Shown piece by piece: positions 46,403-55,810 of a DNA stretch of 64,000 nt. A program made the translations under genes and the position numbers. This stretch comes from G965237725 sp965237725 (lineage in GTDB: Bacteria; Pseudomonadota; Gammaproteobacteria; Arenicellales; Poriferihabitantaceae): the NCBI GenBank assembly GCA_965237725.1, contig OZ250151.1, positions 992,001 through 1,056,000 of the forward strand, read 5' to 3'. The notes under the pieces are model-generated. The model saw only the letters and a list, made by a program, of their open reading frames with translations. It did no database searches and had not been told where the DNA came from. Every line of letters begins with the position of its first letter. Position 1 is the stretch's first letter.

Positions 46403-47199
46403 CACTGGGTAACGAGAGTAGCCAGCAAATGCCCGTGACCATGGTTTGCGGGCAATTTTAATTCTTGGAGCATGGCCCAGTAAAGAGCATTATCCGAAGC
46501 GATTATTGGTTTTCCAGTTAATCCCTCGCACGCATCGGCAACCTGCAACATGCGCCAGCCCGAACCAGTCTGGACGATGGCATCGGCATCCGGTGCACGC
46601 TTATTGACATCCACCGCCGCAGCAATCATCAAATGATCGGGATAGTCCCAGTGAGTCGCCTCTTCTATGCGCAGCTTTTCTTCATGATCTGCAACCAGGC
46701 CCTGTTTGATCAAATCACCACCCCATAGAATCTCGAAACCGGCAGCCTCGAGATAGCCGTTTATACCTGCTGTCCAGTCATCTCGATAATAGCCATTGAT
46801 AACTGCAATTTTCTTTGCACCCATTTCCTTTAGTGCATCAACAATACATTGACCAGCCATAAAAAATCGGGCATTGGCTTTTTCTGAAATTTCATCGCAG
46901 ATGCGAACGATGTCCTCTGGCGAGGTACCATTGCAATGCACCCAGTTCGTACCCGACTGACCTACCACTTGACAGTGGGACTGGCCCAGACAAATTGCGG
47001 ATTGCTCCAGCAAATCAAAATTCTTCGCGCGCTGCCCGAGCTCGTATTCATAATCGTCGATGGTGTTCACTCGCTGGGTCACGCCCATACCCTGGGGTGC
47101 GACCTGGAGAAATTGCTGGGGCGAATCGTCAAAATACCTGGGTGTGGTTACGAATCCCGCATAGGCGTTATAGCGTTTGTGAAGCGTCTGAATGGCCAT
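46399..47199 (-). CDS. Asp/Glu racemase or maleate-isomerase superfamily protein lacking both cysteines
   Basis: 266 residues with the superfamily's two-fold layout. The first active-site loop reads VVGQSGTNW (residues 78-86) and the second IVQTGSGWRMLQV (208-220). Where maleate isomerases and racemases have catalytic cysteines (about residues 80 and 212), both are glycine here. Flanking features such as GKPIIASDNALYWAML are normal. The chemistry is therefore likely different from a two-cysteine racemase, or the protein binds rather than converts. It converges with the aminotransferase gene with a 4-base overlap. Confidence 0.7.
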   Translation of the reverse strand: MAIQTLHKRYNAYAGFVTTPRYFDDSPQQFLQVAPQGMGVTQRVNTIDDYEYELGQRAKNFDLLEQSAICLGQSHCQVVGQSGTNWVHCNGTSPEDIVRICDEISEKANARFFMAGQCIVDALKEMGAKKIAVINGYYRDDWTAGINGYLEAAGFEILWGGDLIKQGLVADHEEKLRIEEATHWDYPDHLMIAAAVDVNKRAPDADAIVQTGSGWRMLQVADACEGLTGKPIIASDNALYWAMLQELKLPANHGHGHLLATLVTQC

Positions 47200-47287
47200 A
47201 GTTTTTAATCAGTAATTTAATAAAAGCAGCTCAAATCATTGTAGAATAAATTTATTGCATAGTTTGCATCATTATTCGAAATAAATC

Positions 47288-48772
47288 ATGGGCACCTCTC
47301 CCCTACTACTCAGCATCGACCAGGGCACTACCAGCTCCCGTGCCATAGTGTTCGACCGCAATGGCACGATTATCGCTTTAGAGCAACAGGAGTTTAAACA
47401 ACACTATCCCCAAAATGGTTGGGTGGAACACGACCCCGAAGAAATTTGGCAAACCACGTTATTCTGCTGCAGGCAAGTCATTGAGCAAACTTCAGGGTCA
47501 GGGCAAATAGCCGGCGTAGGCATAACTAATCAAAGAGAGACCACGGTGATCTGGGATCGCAAAACCGGGAAACCGATTCATAATGCTATTGTCTGGCAGG
47601 ATCGCAGGACTGCTGAGTATTGCGATGGGTTAAAGAAAAGTGGCGCTGAAAATCAGGTAACGGAAAAAACCGGTTTATTGCTGGACCCCTATTTCTCGGC
47701 AACTAAAATCAAATGGATTCTGGATAATGTATCGGGCGCTCGAAAAAAAGCGGATGCAGGAGATTTGGCATTTGGCACCATCGATTGTTTCCTGATCTGG
47801 CGACTAACCAACGGTCTACGTCATTATACCGATGCAACCAATGCCAGCCGAACAATGTTATTTAATATTCACAGCGGGCAATGGGATGATGATTTACTGA
47901 AACTATTCGACATTCCCAAATCGTTATTACCCGAGGTCAGAAACTGCGCTGATGATTTTGGTCACACCGACAAATCCATCCTTGGTATTGAATTAGCTAT
48001 AACTGGTGTGGCGGGAGACCAACAGGCTGCACTGATTGGCCAGGCCTGCTTCAATTCCGGCATGTTAAAAAGCACCTATGGAACTGGCTGTTTTTTGGTT
48101 ATGAATACAGGTTCAACCCCCATTCAATCAAATCACAAACTTTTGACCACCATTGGTTATCAACTGGACAACGAAATAACCTATGCACTGGAAGGCTCAA
48201 TATTCAACGCCGGAACCAGTATCCAGTGGCTTAGAGATGGCATTGGGGTAATAACCGATACCAAGCAAATTAATGAACATCTCGAGCAGTCTGAATCTAA
48301 CAATGGCGTGTATCTGGTACCTGCATTCACAGGTCTGGGCGCCCCTCACTGGGACCCCAATGCACGGGGAATGATTAGTGGGATAACCCGGGACACCAGC
48401 GCTTCAGACCTGGTCCGGGCGGCGATGGAATCGGTTTGTTACCAAACTGCAGACCTGGTCGATGCCATGCTCGAGGACAGTAAATTATCTCTAGCGGAAA
48501 TTAGAGTAGACGGCGGCATGACCGTTAATCAGTGGATGTTACAATTTCTTGCCGATATAACAGACACGCCCATACGTAAACCAACCATCACCGAAACCAC
48601 CGCATTGGGTGTGTCCTATCTCGCTGGATTGCAACTTGGTTTATTCAGCTCCATCGATGACATCGAAAAGAAATGGCAGCAGGAATCTGCATTCCAGCCG
48701 AATATGAACCCAACAAACCGTGGAGAAAACCTGAAAGGTTGGCGCAAAGCTGTGGAACGGTGTTTGCTTTAA
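47288..48772 (+). CDS. glpK: Glycerol kinase
   Basis: 494 residues, the normal size. Motifs are SIDQGTTSSRAIVFD at the N-terminus, GITNQRETTVIWDRKTG, NAIVWQDRRT, LRHYTDATNASRTMLFNI, and GVYLVPAFTGLGAPHWDPNARG near the C-terminus. It phosphorylates glycerol with ATP in the cytoplasm. No glpF, glpD or glpR is adjacent, so it stands alone. A repeat-rich region follows it. Confidence 0.95.
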   Translation: MGTSPLLLSIDQGTTSSRAIVFDRNGTIIALEQQEFKQHYPQNGWVEHDPEEIWQTTLFCCRQVIEQTSGSGQIAGVGITNQRETTVIWDRKTGKPIHNAIVWQDRRTAEYCDGLKKSGAENQVTEKTGLLLDPYFSATKIKWILDNVSGARKKADAGDLAFGTIDCFLIWRLTNGLRHYTDATNASRTMLFNIHSGQWDDDLLKLFDIPKSLLPEVRNCADDFGHTDKSILGIELAITGVAGDQQAALIGQACFNSGMLKSTYGTGCFLVMNTGSTPIQSNHKLLTTIGYQLDNEITYALEGSIFNAGTSIQWLRDGIGVITDTKQINEHLEQSESNNGVYLVPAFTGLGAPHWDPNARGMISGITRDTSASDLVRAAMESVCYQTADLVDAMLEDSKLSLAEIRVDGGMTVNQWMLQFLADITDTPIRKPTITETTALGVSYLAGLQLGLFSSIDDIEKKWQQESAFQPNMNPTNRGENLKGWRKAVERCLL

Positions 48773-48815
48773 ACCCGTTTCATCTCCGACCTTTGGATCC
48801 TTCGTTGCTGCGCGC

Positions 48816-48840
48816 CTCAGGACGACGAAGTCGTTCTGAG
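48816..48840. repeat. 11-bp-arm hairpin at the start of a repeat tract
   Basis: CTCAGGACGAC and GTCGTTCTGAG pair around a GAA loop with one G-T wobble. It lies 44 bases after the glpK stop and could end that transcript, but it also contains the TCCTGAG/CTCAGGA core of the adjoining tandem repeat. Confidence 0.5.
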
Positions 48841-48966
48841 CGTTGTGCGTTGTCCTGAACGTAGTGCGTCGTCCTGAGCGTAGTGCGTCGTCCTGAATCT
48901 AGTGCGTCGTCCTGAGCGTAGCGCATTGTCCTGAACGTAGTGCGTCGTCCTGAGCGTTAGCGAAGG
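48833..48966. repeat. 19-bp tandem repeat, about seven units, with adjoining GGAAA microsatellite
   Basis: Units begin at 48833, 48852, 48871, 48890, 48909, 48928 and 48947, each close to GTCCTGAGCGTAGTGCGTC. The period is exactly 19 and the copies differ by a few bases. It runs into four GGAAA units at 48965-48984. GGATCCTTC and TCAGGATGAC near 49035-49065 are probably pieces of the same intergenic repeat family. There is no gene between 48773 and 49138. Confidence 0.85.
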
Positions 48967-49138
48967 AAAGGAAAGGAAAGGAAAGAATCTATCCACGCAG
49001 CAGTAATACTGAGGAGTTAATCATACCTTGGCATGGATCCTTCAAGCCTGCGGCTTTCAGGATGACGGCAGGTAATAGTGATTCAGGATGACAGCGAGAT
49101 AAAATATCCCAACAACCCTGAAACAACAAAACAGCGTA

Positions 49139-50269
49139 TCAATTTCTCAGCAACGTGCCCGAAACCTGATTTGGGAAATAATCTTCACAACTGCCTTCAC
49201 GATAAACATCAGCCGTGGCGCAGTGAATACCACCCCCAAAAGGATAAGCCTCTCTGAAATCCAAGGGAATCACTTCCATTCCAAGTTTATCCATTTGCTC
49301 CAACTGATTGACTTCGCTGGCTTCCACGATCACGGTTTTATGATCGAGCACCAGGCAGTTCATGGATAACCAGACGCTGGAATAACATAGTGGTGGTGGT
49401 GCCTCATGGGCGGGCTGTGCCGCGTCTATAATTTCCCAGTCATTGGCTTCAAAAATTTTCCTTTGAGCTTCGGGTAGTTTCCTGTTGGGGTTGTTAATAA
49501 TCAATCCCGGACGCAAGGGCACAAATGTTGCATCGATGTGAATTGGATAAGGGTCACCGGGAAAATTTACCGCATGGACGCGATGATCAGGAAAATGTCG
49601 TTGCAACCATTCCATGCCTCTACGGTTGGTGGTTAATCCATGCTGGCAAAACAGATCTTTACCCAGTCGACAAACATCCGCTGCATCAAACAATGGTTCG
49701 TTTTCGGTGGTTACAAAATCCAGCGCAGCGGTGCGAGCGAGTCGTTCCTCAATTGTAATGTCGTCAAAATAACCCTGCTGGTATGACGCGTCATTGAGCC
49801 GTGGTCGCGGCGCCTGCTCCCATTTAAAGTTTTTGTCTTCGTCGAAATATTTTTGCATCAGGTCGTGATAAGCCAGATATTCAAAATATCGACAACGAAA
49901 TGACATTGGTGCGCTGAGCATCTCACTACCAATTGTTAACAGCACATCTCTTGGCGGCATGCAACCAAACTGGGAGTCTGTGGTGAAATCTGGTGTATGC
50001 ACTGCCTGATTCCATTGCAAAGGCGTGGGGCGATCTACTTTAATTCCGTGCCCTTCGAGAATCTTTACCAGATTATCAAGCTGAAAATTTGCTTTTTCAA
50101 CGGTATCCAAAGGCCGTGGCCCCCACATCCCGTGCATGTCGCTGTTCTCCGGGATTTTGGCTTCCGTCGCCGGTTCGTTGGGTGGAATGCAGGTGTGGTC
50201 GGCTCGACCAACGATAATATGTTTTAACGGATCAAACTCATTCCATGAATTAACGACTGTATTTGCCAT
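49139..50269 (-). CDS. Amidinotransferase family protein
   Basis: 376 residues. Catalytic residues are in place: Asp in LFDAADVCRLGKDLF, His in HIDATFVPLRPG and the nucleophilic Cys in GGGIHCATADVYREG. The N-terminal NSWNEFDPLKHIIVGRAD is typical of glycine and inosamine-phosphate amidinotransferases. It would move an amidino group from arginine to an amine acceptor such as glycine. No partner gene in the neighbourhood shows the product. Confidence 0.9.
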   Translation of the reverse strand: MANTVVNSWNEFDPLKHIIVGRADHTCIPPNEPATEAKIPENSDMHGMWGPRPLDTVEKANFQLDNLVKILEGHGIKVDRPTPLQWNQAVHTPDFTTDSQFGCMPPRDVLLTIGSEMLSAPMSFRCRYFEYLAYHDLMQKYFDEDKNFKWEQAPRPRLNDASYQQGYFDDITIEERLARTAALDFVTTENEPLFDAADVCRLGKDLFCQHGLTTNRRGMEWLQRHFPDHRVHAVNFPGDPYPIHIDATFVPLRPGLIINNPNRKLPEAQRKIFEANDWEIIDAAQPAHEAPPPLCYSSVWLSMNCLVLDHKTVIVEASEVNQLEQMDKLGMEVIPLDFREAYPFGGGIHCATADVYREGSCEDYFPNQVSGTLLRN

Positions 50270-50445
50270 TTGCGTGTTCTGGTTGGGAAAGGTCGGCTAA
50301 TATAATCGAGATCACTGGGAAATTGAACCCAAAATATTAAGCGCCAAAGCCCATGAAACAACTGTGAGCACAATTCAAAAAATTTATTGTATATGATCCT
50401 ACTTCGGGCCTATGGTAGGCTAGCGTTTTAACCACAGCGGAAGTT

Positions 50446-51483
50446 ATGATGAAACGCCAACTCGCAGCAATTCTACATGCCGATGTTGTCGGTTATAGCC
50501 GGTTAATGGCCAACAACGAATATCAGACCCTTGAAGATCTTAAAGCTGGGCTGAGCAATATGATTTCTCAAATTGAAAAGGCTGGCGGAGAAAAGGTCAA
50601 TGAAGCTGGTGATGCTGTACTTGCAGAATTTCCCAGTGCAGTGGCCGCGGTGGAATGCGCGATTAATTTTCAGCAGGTCATGGCCGACACCAGTGCAAAA
50701 TCTAAAGCCGATCAGAAATTGCAGTTTCGGGTCGGAATTAACGTCGGTGAAGTCATCCACGAACGGGGAGATATTTATGGCGATGGCGTTAATCTCGCCG
50801 CCCGGATTCAGGATTTGGCCGAGCCTGGCGGTATATCCATATCCAGCACCGTATATGAGCAGGTCAATGGAAAAATGGATCTGGTATTTGATGATACAGG
50901 TTATCACACGGTTAAGAACATTTCCCAACCCGTTCATGTTTTTCGCGTGAATCCTAGGGATCAGGTGTTAGGTCAACAAGACCGCCCCGAATTTGATTTT
51001 GAAAGTATGGAGACTGATCAAAGAGCTCTAATTACCGGGGGCTGTCAGTGTGGCGAGATTCGTTATGAAATCACTCAGCCCGCAATGGGCACAGGCATTT
51101 GCCATTGCAGAATGTGTCAACGAAGTATTGGTGCAGTTCTTGATGCCTGGTCAGCATTTTCAAAGGACGCTGTGCGATTTATTTCTGGAGAACCTAAATT
51201 TTACCAATCCTCACCCATTGCGAAACGCGGATTTTGTTCAACTTGTGGATCAAGTCTATTGCTCAAATATAATGCGCCCACCGAATCTTCGGTACTCATC
51301 ATTATGACGGCATGTTTGGATAACCCTGAAGACTTCGCTCCAGCCTGGCATGGTTGCACAGAGAGTCAGGTGCCCTGGCTTGATATTAACGATGGACTAC
51401 CACGAACGCTCAGTAAAAATTCCACGGACCTCAACAATCGTTGGAGCGCCATGGGAGTATCTGACCCTTCAGACTGGAAGTAG
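50446..51483 (+). CDS. Class III nucleotide cyclase fused to a GFA/CENP-V zinc domain
   Basis: 345 residues; ATG codons at 50446 and 50449 are both possible. Residues 1-170 are a class III cyclase domain: AAILHADVVGYSRLM with the metal Asp, GGEKVNEAGDAVLAEF, and FRVGINVGEVIHERGDIYGDGVNLAARIQDLA. Residues 200-320 are a GFA domain with zinc-cysteine motifs GGCQCGEIRY, GICHCRMCQRSIG and GFCSTCGSSL. It should be cytoplasmic. A cyclase output controlled by a zinc or aldehyde-binding domain is the inference; some cyclase-type domains are degenerate, but the Asp and Asn/Arg positions look kept. Confidence 0.85.
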   Translation: MMKRQLAAILHADVVGYSRLMANNEYQTLEDLKAGLSNMISQIEKAGGEKVNEAGDAVLAEFPSAVAAVECAINFQQVMADTSAKSKADQKLQFRVGINVGEVIHERGDIYGDGVNLAARIQDLAEPGGISISSTVYEQVNGKMDLVFDDTGYHTVKNISQPVHVFRVNPRDQVLGQQDRPEFDFESMETDQRALITGGCQCGEIRYEITQPAMGTGICHCRMCQRSIGAVLDAWSAFSKDAVRFISGEPKFYQSSPIAKRGFCSTCGSSLLLKYNAPTESSVLIIMTACLDNPEDFAPAWHGCTESQVPWLDINDGLPRTLSKNSTDLNNRWSAMGVSDPSDWK

Positions 51484-51499
51484 GAAGCACTATCACTAC

Positions 51500-51772
51500 C
51501 TAGTGGACAATTTGAAATGTCTCGTAATTCCCACATTCGGATTTACTTGTATCAACGCTATGCACCTTGGCAGATGGTGGTCCCACCCACAACCACTTAA
51601 TGAATGCTTCAATATTATTTTCTTTACCCTGGGCCACACCTTCGACATCTCCGTCACTGCGGTTGCGCACCCAACCCACTAATTCCAGGCTGACGGCTTC
51701 ATCTCGAGTAGCATATCTAAACCCGACCATTTGCACTTTGCCCTTAACAATGAAATGTATAGTTTTTGACAT
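51500..51772 (-). CDS. Acylphosphatase
   Basis: 90 residues, the family size. The substrate loop reads GKVQMVGFRYAT, where the usual GxVQGVGFR has methionine in place of the second glycine; the catalytic Arg (FR) and Asn (WVRNRSDGDVEG) remain. It hydrolyses acyl phosphates in the cytoplasm. It is convergent with the cyclase fusion gene. Confidence 0.87.
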   Translation of the reverse strand: MSKTIHFIVKGKVQMVGFRYATRDEAVSLELVGWVRNRSDGDVEGVAQGKENNIEAFIKWLWVGPPSAKVHSVDTSKSECGNYETFQIVH

Positions 51773-51841
51773 AGAATCGATTTATCTGGGTTAAAATTTA
51801 CGCTTCAATTTAGTGGGTCTAAATACAATAAATCTGATTAT

Positions 51842-52642
51842 ATGAAAACTGAAAAAGTTATCGAGCACATTGTTAAGTGGTTGAACGATTATACTGATAA
51901 GGCAGGTACCAGTGGATTTGTAGTTGGGGTATCCGGTGGAATCGATTCCGCGGTAACTTCCACTCTGGCCGCCAAAACCGGCAAGCCGGTGCTTTGCCTG
52001 GAAATGCCCATTCATCAGGCAGCTTCTCAGGTCAGCCGAGCCCGACAGTATATTGATAATCTGGAAGCGAAATTTTCCAATGTTCGTTCGGCCCACATCG
52101 ATTTAACCCCGCTGTTTGAAACTTTTGTTGCCAGCTTGCCTGAAGTGGATAATGAGGAGGTTCGGTTTCTGACTTTAGCCAATTCCAGGGCGCGGTTGCG
52201 AATGACCACATTGTATTATTTTGCGGGTTTGCACAATTACCTGGTGGCTGGCACAGGAAATAAAGTGGAAGATTTCGGTGTTGGATTTTTCACCAAATAC
52301 GGAGATGGTGGAGTGGACTTGAGCCCCATTGCCGATCTCAATAAAACCGAAGTTTACGCACTCGGCAAAGCGCTCGGCGTAAGCCAGGAAATTATGATCG
52401 CCAAACCCACCGACGGATTGTGGGGAGATGATCGCAGCGATGAAGATCAGTTAGGAGCGAGTTATCACGAACTCGAGTGGGCAATGGATTACGCTTCTAA
52501 TAAACAATCATCTGACAAATTAGCTGAACTAACCGAGCGCCAGCAGCAGGTGTTGGAAATTTATAACCGCCTTCACCGTGCAAATCAGCACAAGATGCAG
52601 CCCATTCCGGTGTGCGAAATACCAGACAACCTGAAAACCTAA
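51842..52642 (+). CDS. nadE: NAD+ synthase, ammonia-dependent type
   Basis: 266 residues, matching the short NadE form without a glutaminase domain. The ATP-pyrophosphatase loop is GVSGGIDSAVTSTLAAK, followed by GTGNKVEDFGVGFFTKYGDGGVD and the late LWGDDRSDEDQLGASY. It converts nicotinic-acid adenine dinucleotide to NAD using ammonia. It is divergent from the acylphosphatase gene. Confidence 0.95.
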   Translation: MKTEKVIEHIVKWLNDYTDKAGTSGFVVGVSGGIDSAVTSTLAAKTGKPVLCLEMPIHQAASQVSRARQYIDNLEAKFSNVRSAHIDLTPLFETFVASLPEVDNEEVRFLTLANSRARLRMTTLYYFAGLHNYLVAGTGNKVEDFGVGFFTKYGDGGVDLSPIADLNKTEVYALGKALGVSQEIMIAKPTDGLWGDDRSDEDQLGASYHELEWAMDYASNKQSSDKLAELTERQQQVLEIYNRLHRANQHKMQPIPVCEIPDNLKT

Positions 52643-52693
52643 TTCAGGTTATTTCGCCCTATCCAGAAAAATAATCAAGAAACACAGCTCAGT

Positions 52694-53080
52694 TTAAAAC
52701 AGCCCCTGGCAAATAATCATAATCGCAACCATGGCCACAACAAATCCGGCTTCGGTGGTGATGGTATAACTGCTTTTCTGTGAAAATAGCCCGCCGCCAA
52801 TCATTAGCGCGACAATGGTCAGGGTAATCAAGATCATGGTCATTAGTTGACCTGCCACAGCAGTTACCCCAACGACCCAGGAAAGCAGAAAGGTAGCCAC
52901 TGCCTGAATTCCCAATGCACCCATTGGCATTTCAGATCCTTCTGCCATGGATACCCGGGCACCTTCCGCCCACTTTGTACCGAACAGTTTTGGAGAATAC
53001 CAAAGCCAGCCCAGTAAAAATGCAACCACAGCACCAACAATAACCGCAATCCAGTTCACACCCATTGTAATTTCACTCAT
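52694..53080 (-). CDS. DUF1761 family membrane protein
   Basis: 128 residues with four hydrophobic helices. It begins VNWIAVIVGAVVAFLLGWLWYSPKLFG, the family's marker, with a later AEGSEMPMGALGIQAVATFLL. Function unknown; an inner-membrane protein. Confidence 0.85.
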   Translation of the reverse strand: MSEITMGVNWIAVIVGAVVAFLLGWLWYSPKLFGTKWAEGARVSMAEGSEMPMGALGIQAVATFLLSWVVGVTAVAGQLMTMILITLTIVALMIGGGLFSQKSSYTITTEAGFVVAMVAIMIICQGLF

Positions 53081-53192
53081 GACGATTCCTCATTGAAATT
53101 AAAATTCTGCCTTTAATGGGTCCAGCTTTCACGGAATCCACTCGGGCAGTCTTGATCATTATATCAATTATCAAGTTCCATTCCAGCCAACC

Positions 53193-54872
53193 CTACCAAC
53201 CACCATAAACCACTCTACCCCCCAACACAGTAACCAAAACCCGGGTACTGGAAATTTCTCCGTTAGGTATTTCAAACAGATTTTGATTAACTATTATGAG
53301 ATCCGCAAATTTACCTGTTTCAAGAGATCCGGTCTGATTTTCCTGCCGCATGGAATAGGCTGCATTTATAGTATACGCCCTGATCACCTGACCAACATTA
53401 TCCAGACTTTCATTGCCCCTATCCAATGCATTTTCCATGGCGACAAACGGATTCATGGTACTGACATCGTAATCGCTGCTGAGGGTAACCACAGCGCCGG
53501 TTTCAAAAATACTTTTTACCGGTATGGGATTGAACGCTTTTTCACCAATTAATACTTCTGATTCCCCATAAACTTCTGGATGAGACCACTCTCCCGCCAC
53601 CTGAAAATCTGCAATGACATTCAGTTGCTTGAATCTGGGGATATCAACCTCGTCCACAATCTCCAGGTGGGTAATTCGATGCCTGCGATTTTTTCCGGTT
53701 TCAGAAATAGCCATTTCGCTGGCAGCTTCAATTGCATTCAGGGCTTCATGAGCCCCACGATCGCCAATGGCATGAATAAGGAAATCAAAACCAGCTTCAC
53801 CCAATTCAAAAATATATTTTGTCAGGCGCAACTGATCAAAATAATTAAGCCCGCGATTGCCCTCAATCCAACCCAAGTCCTCAACATAGGGCGCTTTCAT
53901 CGCTGCGGTGGTATTTTCTACAATGCCGTCCATATAGACCTTGACCTGGGACATGCGTAACAAACTGTCCGGATCATTTTGGAATAATTGTTTAATCTCA
54001 TCGATCTGGCTATGGTCTTTATCCGGATACGCCCACAAGCTCAGCAAGACTCGGGCGCTAAGCTTGTTATCGTCCGCCAGTTTCTGCCACACCTGATGAT
54101 GGTTTCGGGTCCAGTAAGTGCGGGCATCAACAATGGATGTCAATCCATTTTTCCCTAGATCACGCAGTTTGTGCAGCAATCCCGAATAGGCCAGATCGAG
54201 CAATTCCTGATTTGGCGCAAAGGCAAGCTCCATAACCATGTTACCTGCGTTGTCGAGCAAAAGCCCGGAAGCCTCTCCCGTTTCCTCATCCCTGACGATA
54301 ACGCCGCCTACAGGATTGGGGGTGTTGATATCAATTTTTGCTACTTCCAGGGCCTTAGAATTCGCCCACATGGAATGGGAAGTAAAGTCCATAAACAATG
54401 CCGGCTTGTCTGGAATGGCCTGATCAAGAATGGTTTTTGGCGGCCGTTGAGTATCGAGCAAATCATAAATTGAATAGCCCCAGCCCAGCACCCAGTCAGT
54501 TCCGCGCTGATATTTTGCACATCGTTTTATATTAGAAATTTCCTTTTCTGGATCCATGCCAATACGCAAAATACACGCTGCACCAGCAGGGTTTGCGGCT
54601 TCCAGTGGATGGGTGTGAACGTCGTGCAATCCGGGCAATACCAGTTTGCCCTTTAAGTTTACAACTTTTTTAGCCCCACCAACCAATGCTGCTGCGTCCT
54701 GGTTACTGCCGATGAAACTGATTCGATCACCTTCAATACCCATAGCCTCAGCCCAGGGCTGATCGGGGTTTACAGTATAAAATTTGCCATTTGTAAGGAG
54801 CAAATCAAGGGCCTGGGCAGTGGCACTAATAAAACCACCAACAAACACCAAACAAAGTAATATTCGCTTCAT
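53193..54872 (-). CDS. Secreted amidohydrolase, YtcJ-like
   Basis: 559 residues with an N-terminal signal peptide (ILLCLVFVGGFISATAQA). It is a metal-dependent amidohydrolase of the imidazolonepropionase-like type: GLHDVHTHPLE (H-x-H), the FLIHAIGDRGAHEAL histidine and the late SSDYDVS aspartate. Such proteins hydrolyse C-N or ester bonds in unknown small molecules; this one would do so in the periplasm. It is divergent from the aldo/keto reductase gene. Confidence 0.87.
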   Translation of the reverse strand: MKRILLCLVFVGGFISATAQALDLLLTNGKFYTVNPDQPWAEAMGIEGDRISFIGSNQDAAALVGGAKKVVNLKGKLVLPGLHDVHTHPLEAANPAGAACILRIGMDPEKEISNIKRCAKYQRGTDWVLGWGYSIYDLLDTQRPPKTILDQAIPDKPALFMDFTSHSMWANSKALEVAKIDINTPNPVGGVIVRDEETGEASGLLLDNAGNMVMELAFAPNQELLDLAYSGLLHKLRDLGKNGLTSIVDARTYWTRNHHQVWQKLADDNKLSARVLLSLWAYPDKDHSQIDEIKQLFQNDPDSLLRMSQVKVYMDGIVENTTAAMKAPYVEDLGWIEGNRGLNYFDQLRLTKYIFELGEAGFDFLIHAIGDRGAHEALNAIEAASEMAISETGKNRRHRITHLEIVDEVDIPRFKQLNVIADFQVAGEWSHPEVYGESEVLIGEKAFNPIPVKSIFETGAVVTLSSDYDVSTMNPFVAMENALDRGNESLDNVGQVIRAYTINAAYSMRQENQTGSLETGKFADLIIVNQNLFEIPNGEISSTRVLVTVLGGRVVYGGW

Positions 54873-54940
54873 AGGTAATCCGCCATACAGTTAAACTTAT
54901 TCCATTATAGCGCTGTCTCCGCTTGAATAGAAAAATGTAA

Positions 54941-55810
54941 ATGTATAATCCACGACCAATGAAACTAGCGAACAAAAATAATTTGATCATTCCAACTCCC
55001 GGACTCGGCACCGCTGGAATTCTGGGCTGGCAAAATGATGGGCCTGAGGTTGTGGAAATCATAACCTTTGCCCTTAACTGTGGTTACAGGCATATCGACT
55101 CCGCGCCCATATATGGTAATCAACGGAGTATTGGACGGGCCATAATCAACAGCGGTATTGAGCGCCAAGATCTATTTGTCACTACTAAGATAGGTATTCA
55201 TGACATGGGTTACGATCTTGCTCTGGACGCGGCGAAAAATAACTTAAAGCGATTCCAGCTCGATTATCTGGACATGATTTTGATTCACTGGCCGGTACCT
55301 GGAAAAACAGAATCCACCTGGCGGGCACTGGAGCATCTGGTGGGCAATAAACTTGTCAGGGGTATAGGGGTTTCAAATTTTGATCAATCAGAATTGAGTT
55401 CATTGTTGGCATACGCAAAAATCAAGCCGACATGCAATCAGATTGAAATCCATCCCTATTGTGCACAGCCTGCTCTTCGCCAATATTGTCAAGCTCAGGA
55501 AATTCAAATAATCAGTTCATCCCCTTTGGGTGTAGGGCAATGGAAAGATATTACTGATGACCAACGCCCATATAACGATCCAGCTATAAAAATGTTGGCA
55601 GAAAAATATGGGGTAAGCCAGTCCCTGATTATTTTGCGCTGGCATTATCAAAACGATGTGATTCCCATCCCAAAATCCGGATCAGTAAATCATATTAAAC
55701 AAAATCTGGAATTAACTGGCTTTGAACTAAGCCGTGAAGATATGAAAATTATTAACCACCTGGATCGGGATTTACATTTTAGCGTAGCCCCGGACTTTGC
55801 TAGTCTCTAA
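54941..55810 (+). CDS. Aldo/keto reductase
   Basis: 289 residues; the ATG at 54959 is an alternative start. The catalytic set is visible: IDSAPIYGNQ (Asp and Tyr), VTTKIG (Lys) and MILIHWPVPG (His). An NADPH-binding KSGSVNHIKQNLELTGFELS C-terminal region is present. It reduces an aldehyde or ketone in the cytoplasm. Its stop abuts the stop of the convergent methyltransferase-like gene. Confidence 0.9.
   Translation: MYNPRPMKLANKNNLIIPTPGLGTAGILGWQNDGPEVVEIITFALNCGYRHIDSAPIYGNQRSIGRAIINSGIERQDLFVTTKIGIHDMGYDLALDAAKNNLKRFQLDYLDMILIHWPVPGKTESTWRALEHLVGNKLVRGIGVSNFDQSELSSLLAYAKIKPTCNQIEIHPYCAQPALRQYCQAQEIQIISSSPLGVGQWKDITDDQRPYNDPAIKMLAEKYGVSQSLIILRWHYQNDVIPIPKSGSVNHIKQNLELTGFELSREDMKIINHLDRDLHFSVAPDFASL

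Noticed and set aside
48833..48966. CRISPR-like array
   Set aside because: Units are directly adjacent with a 19-base period and no unique spacers; no cas genes are near.
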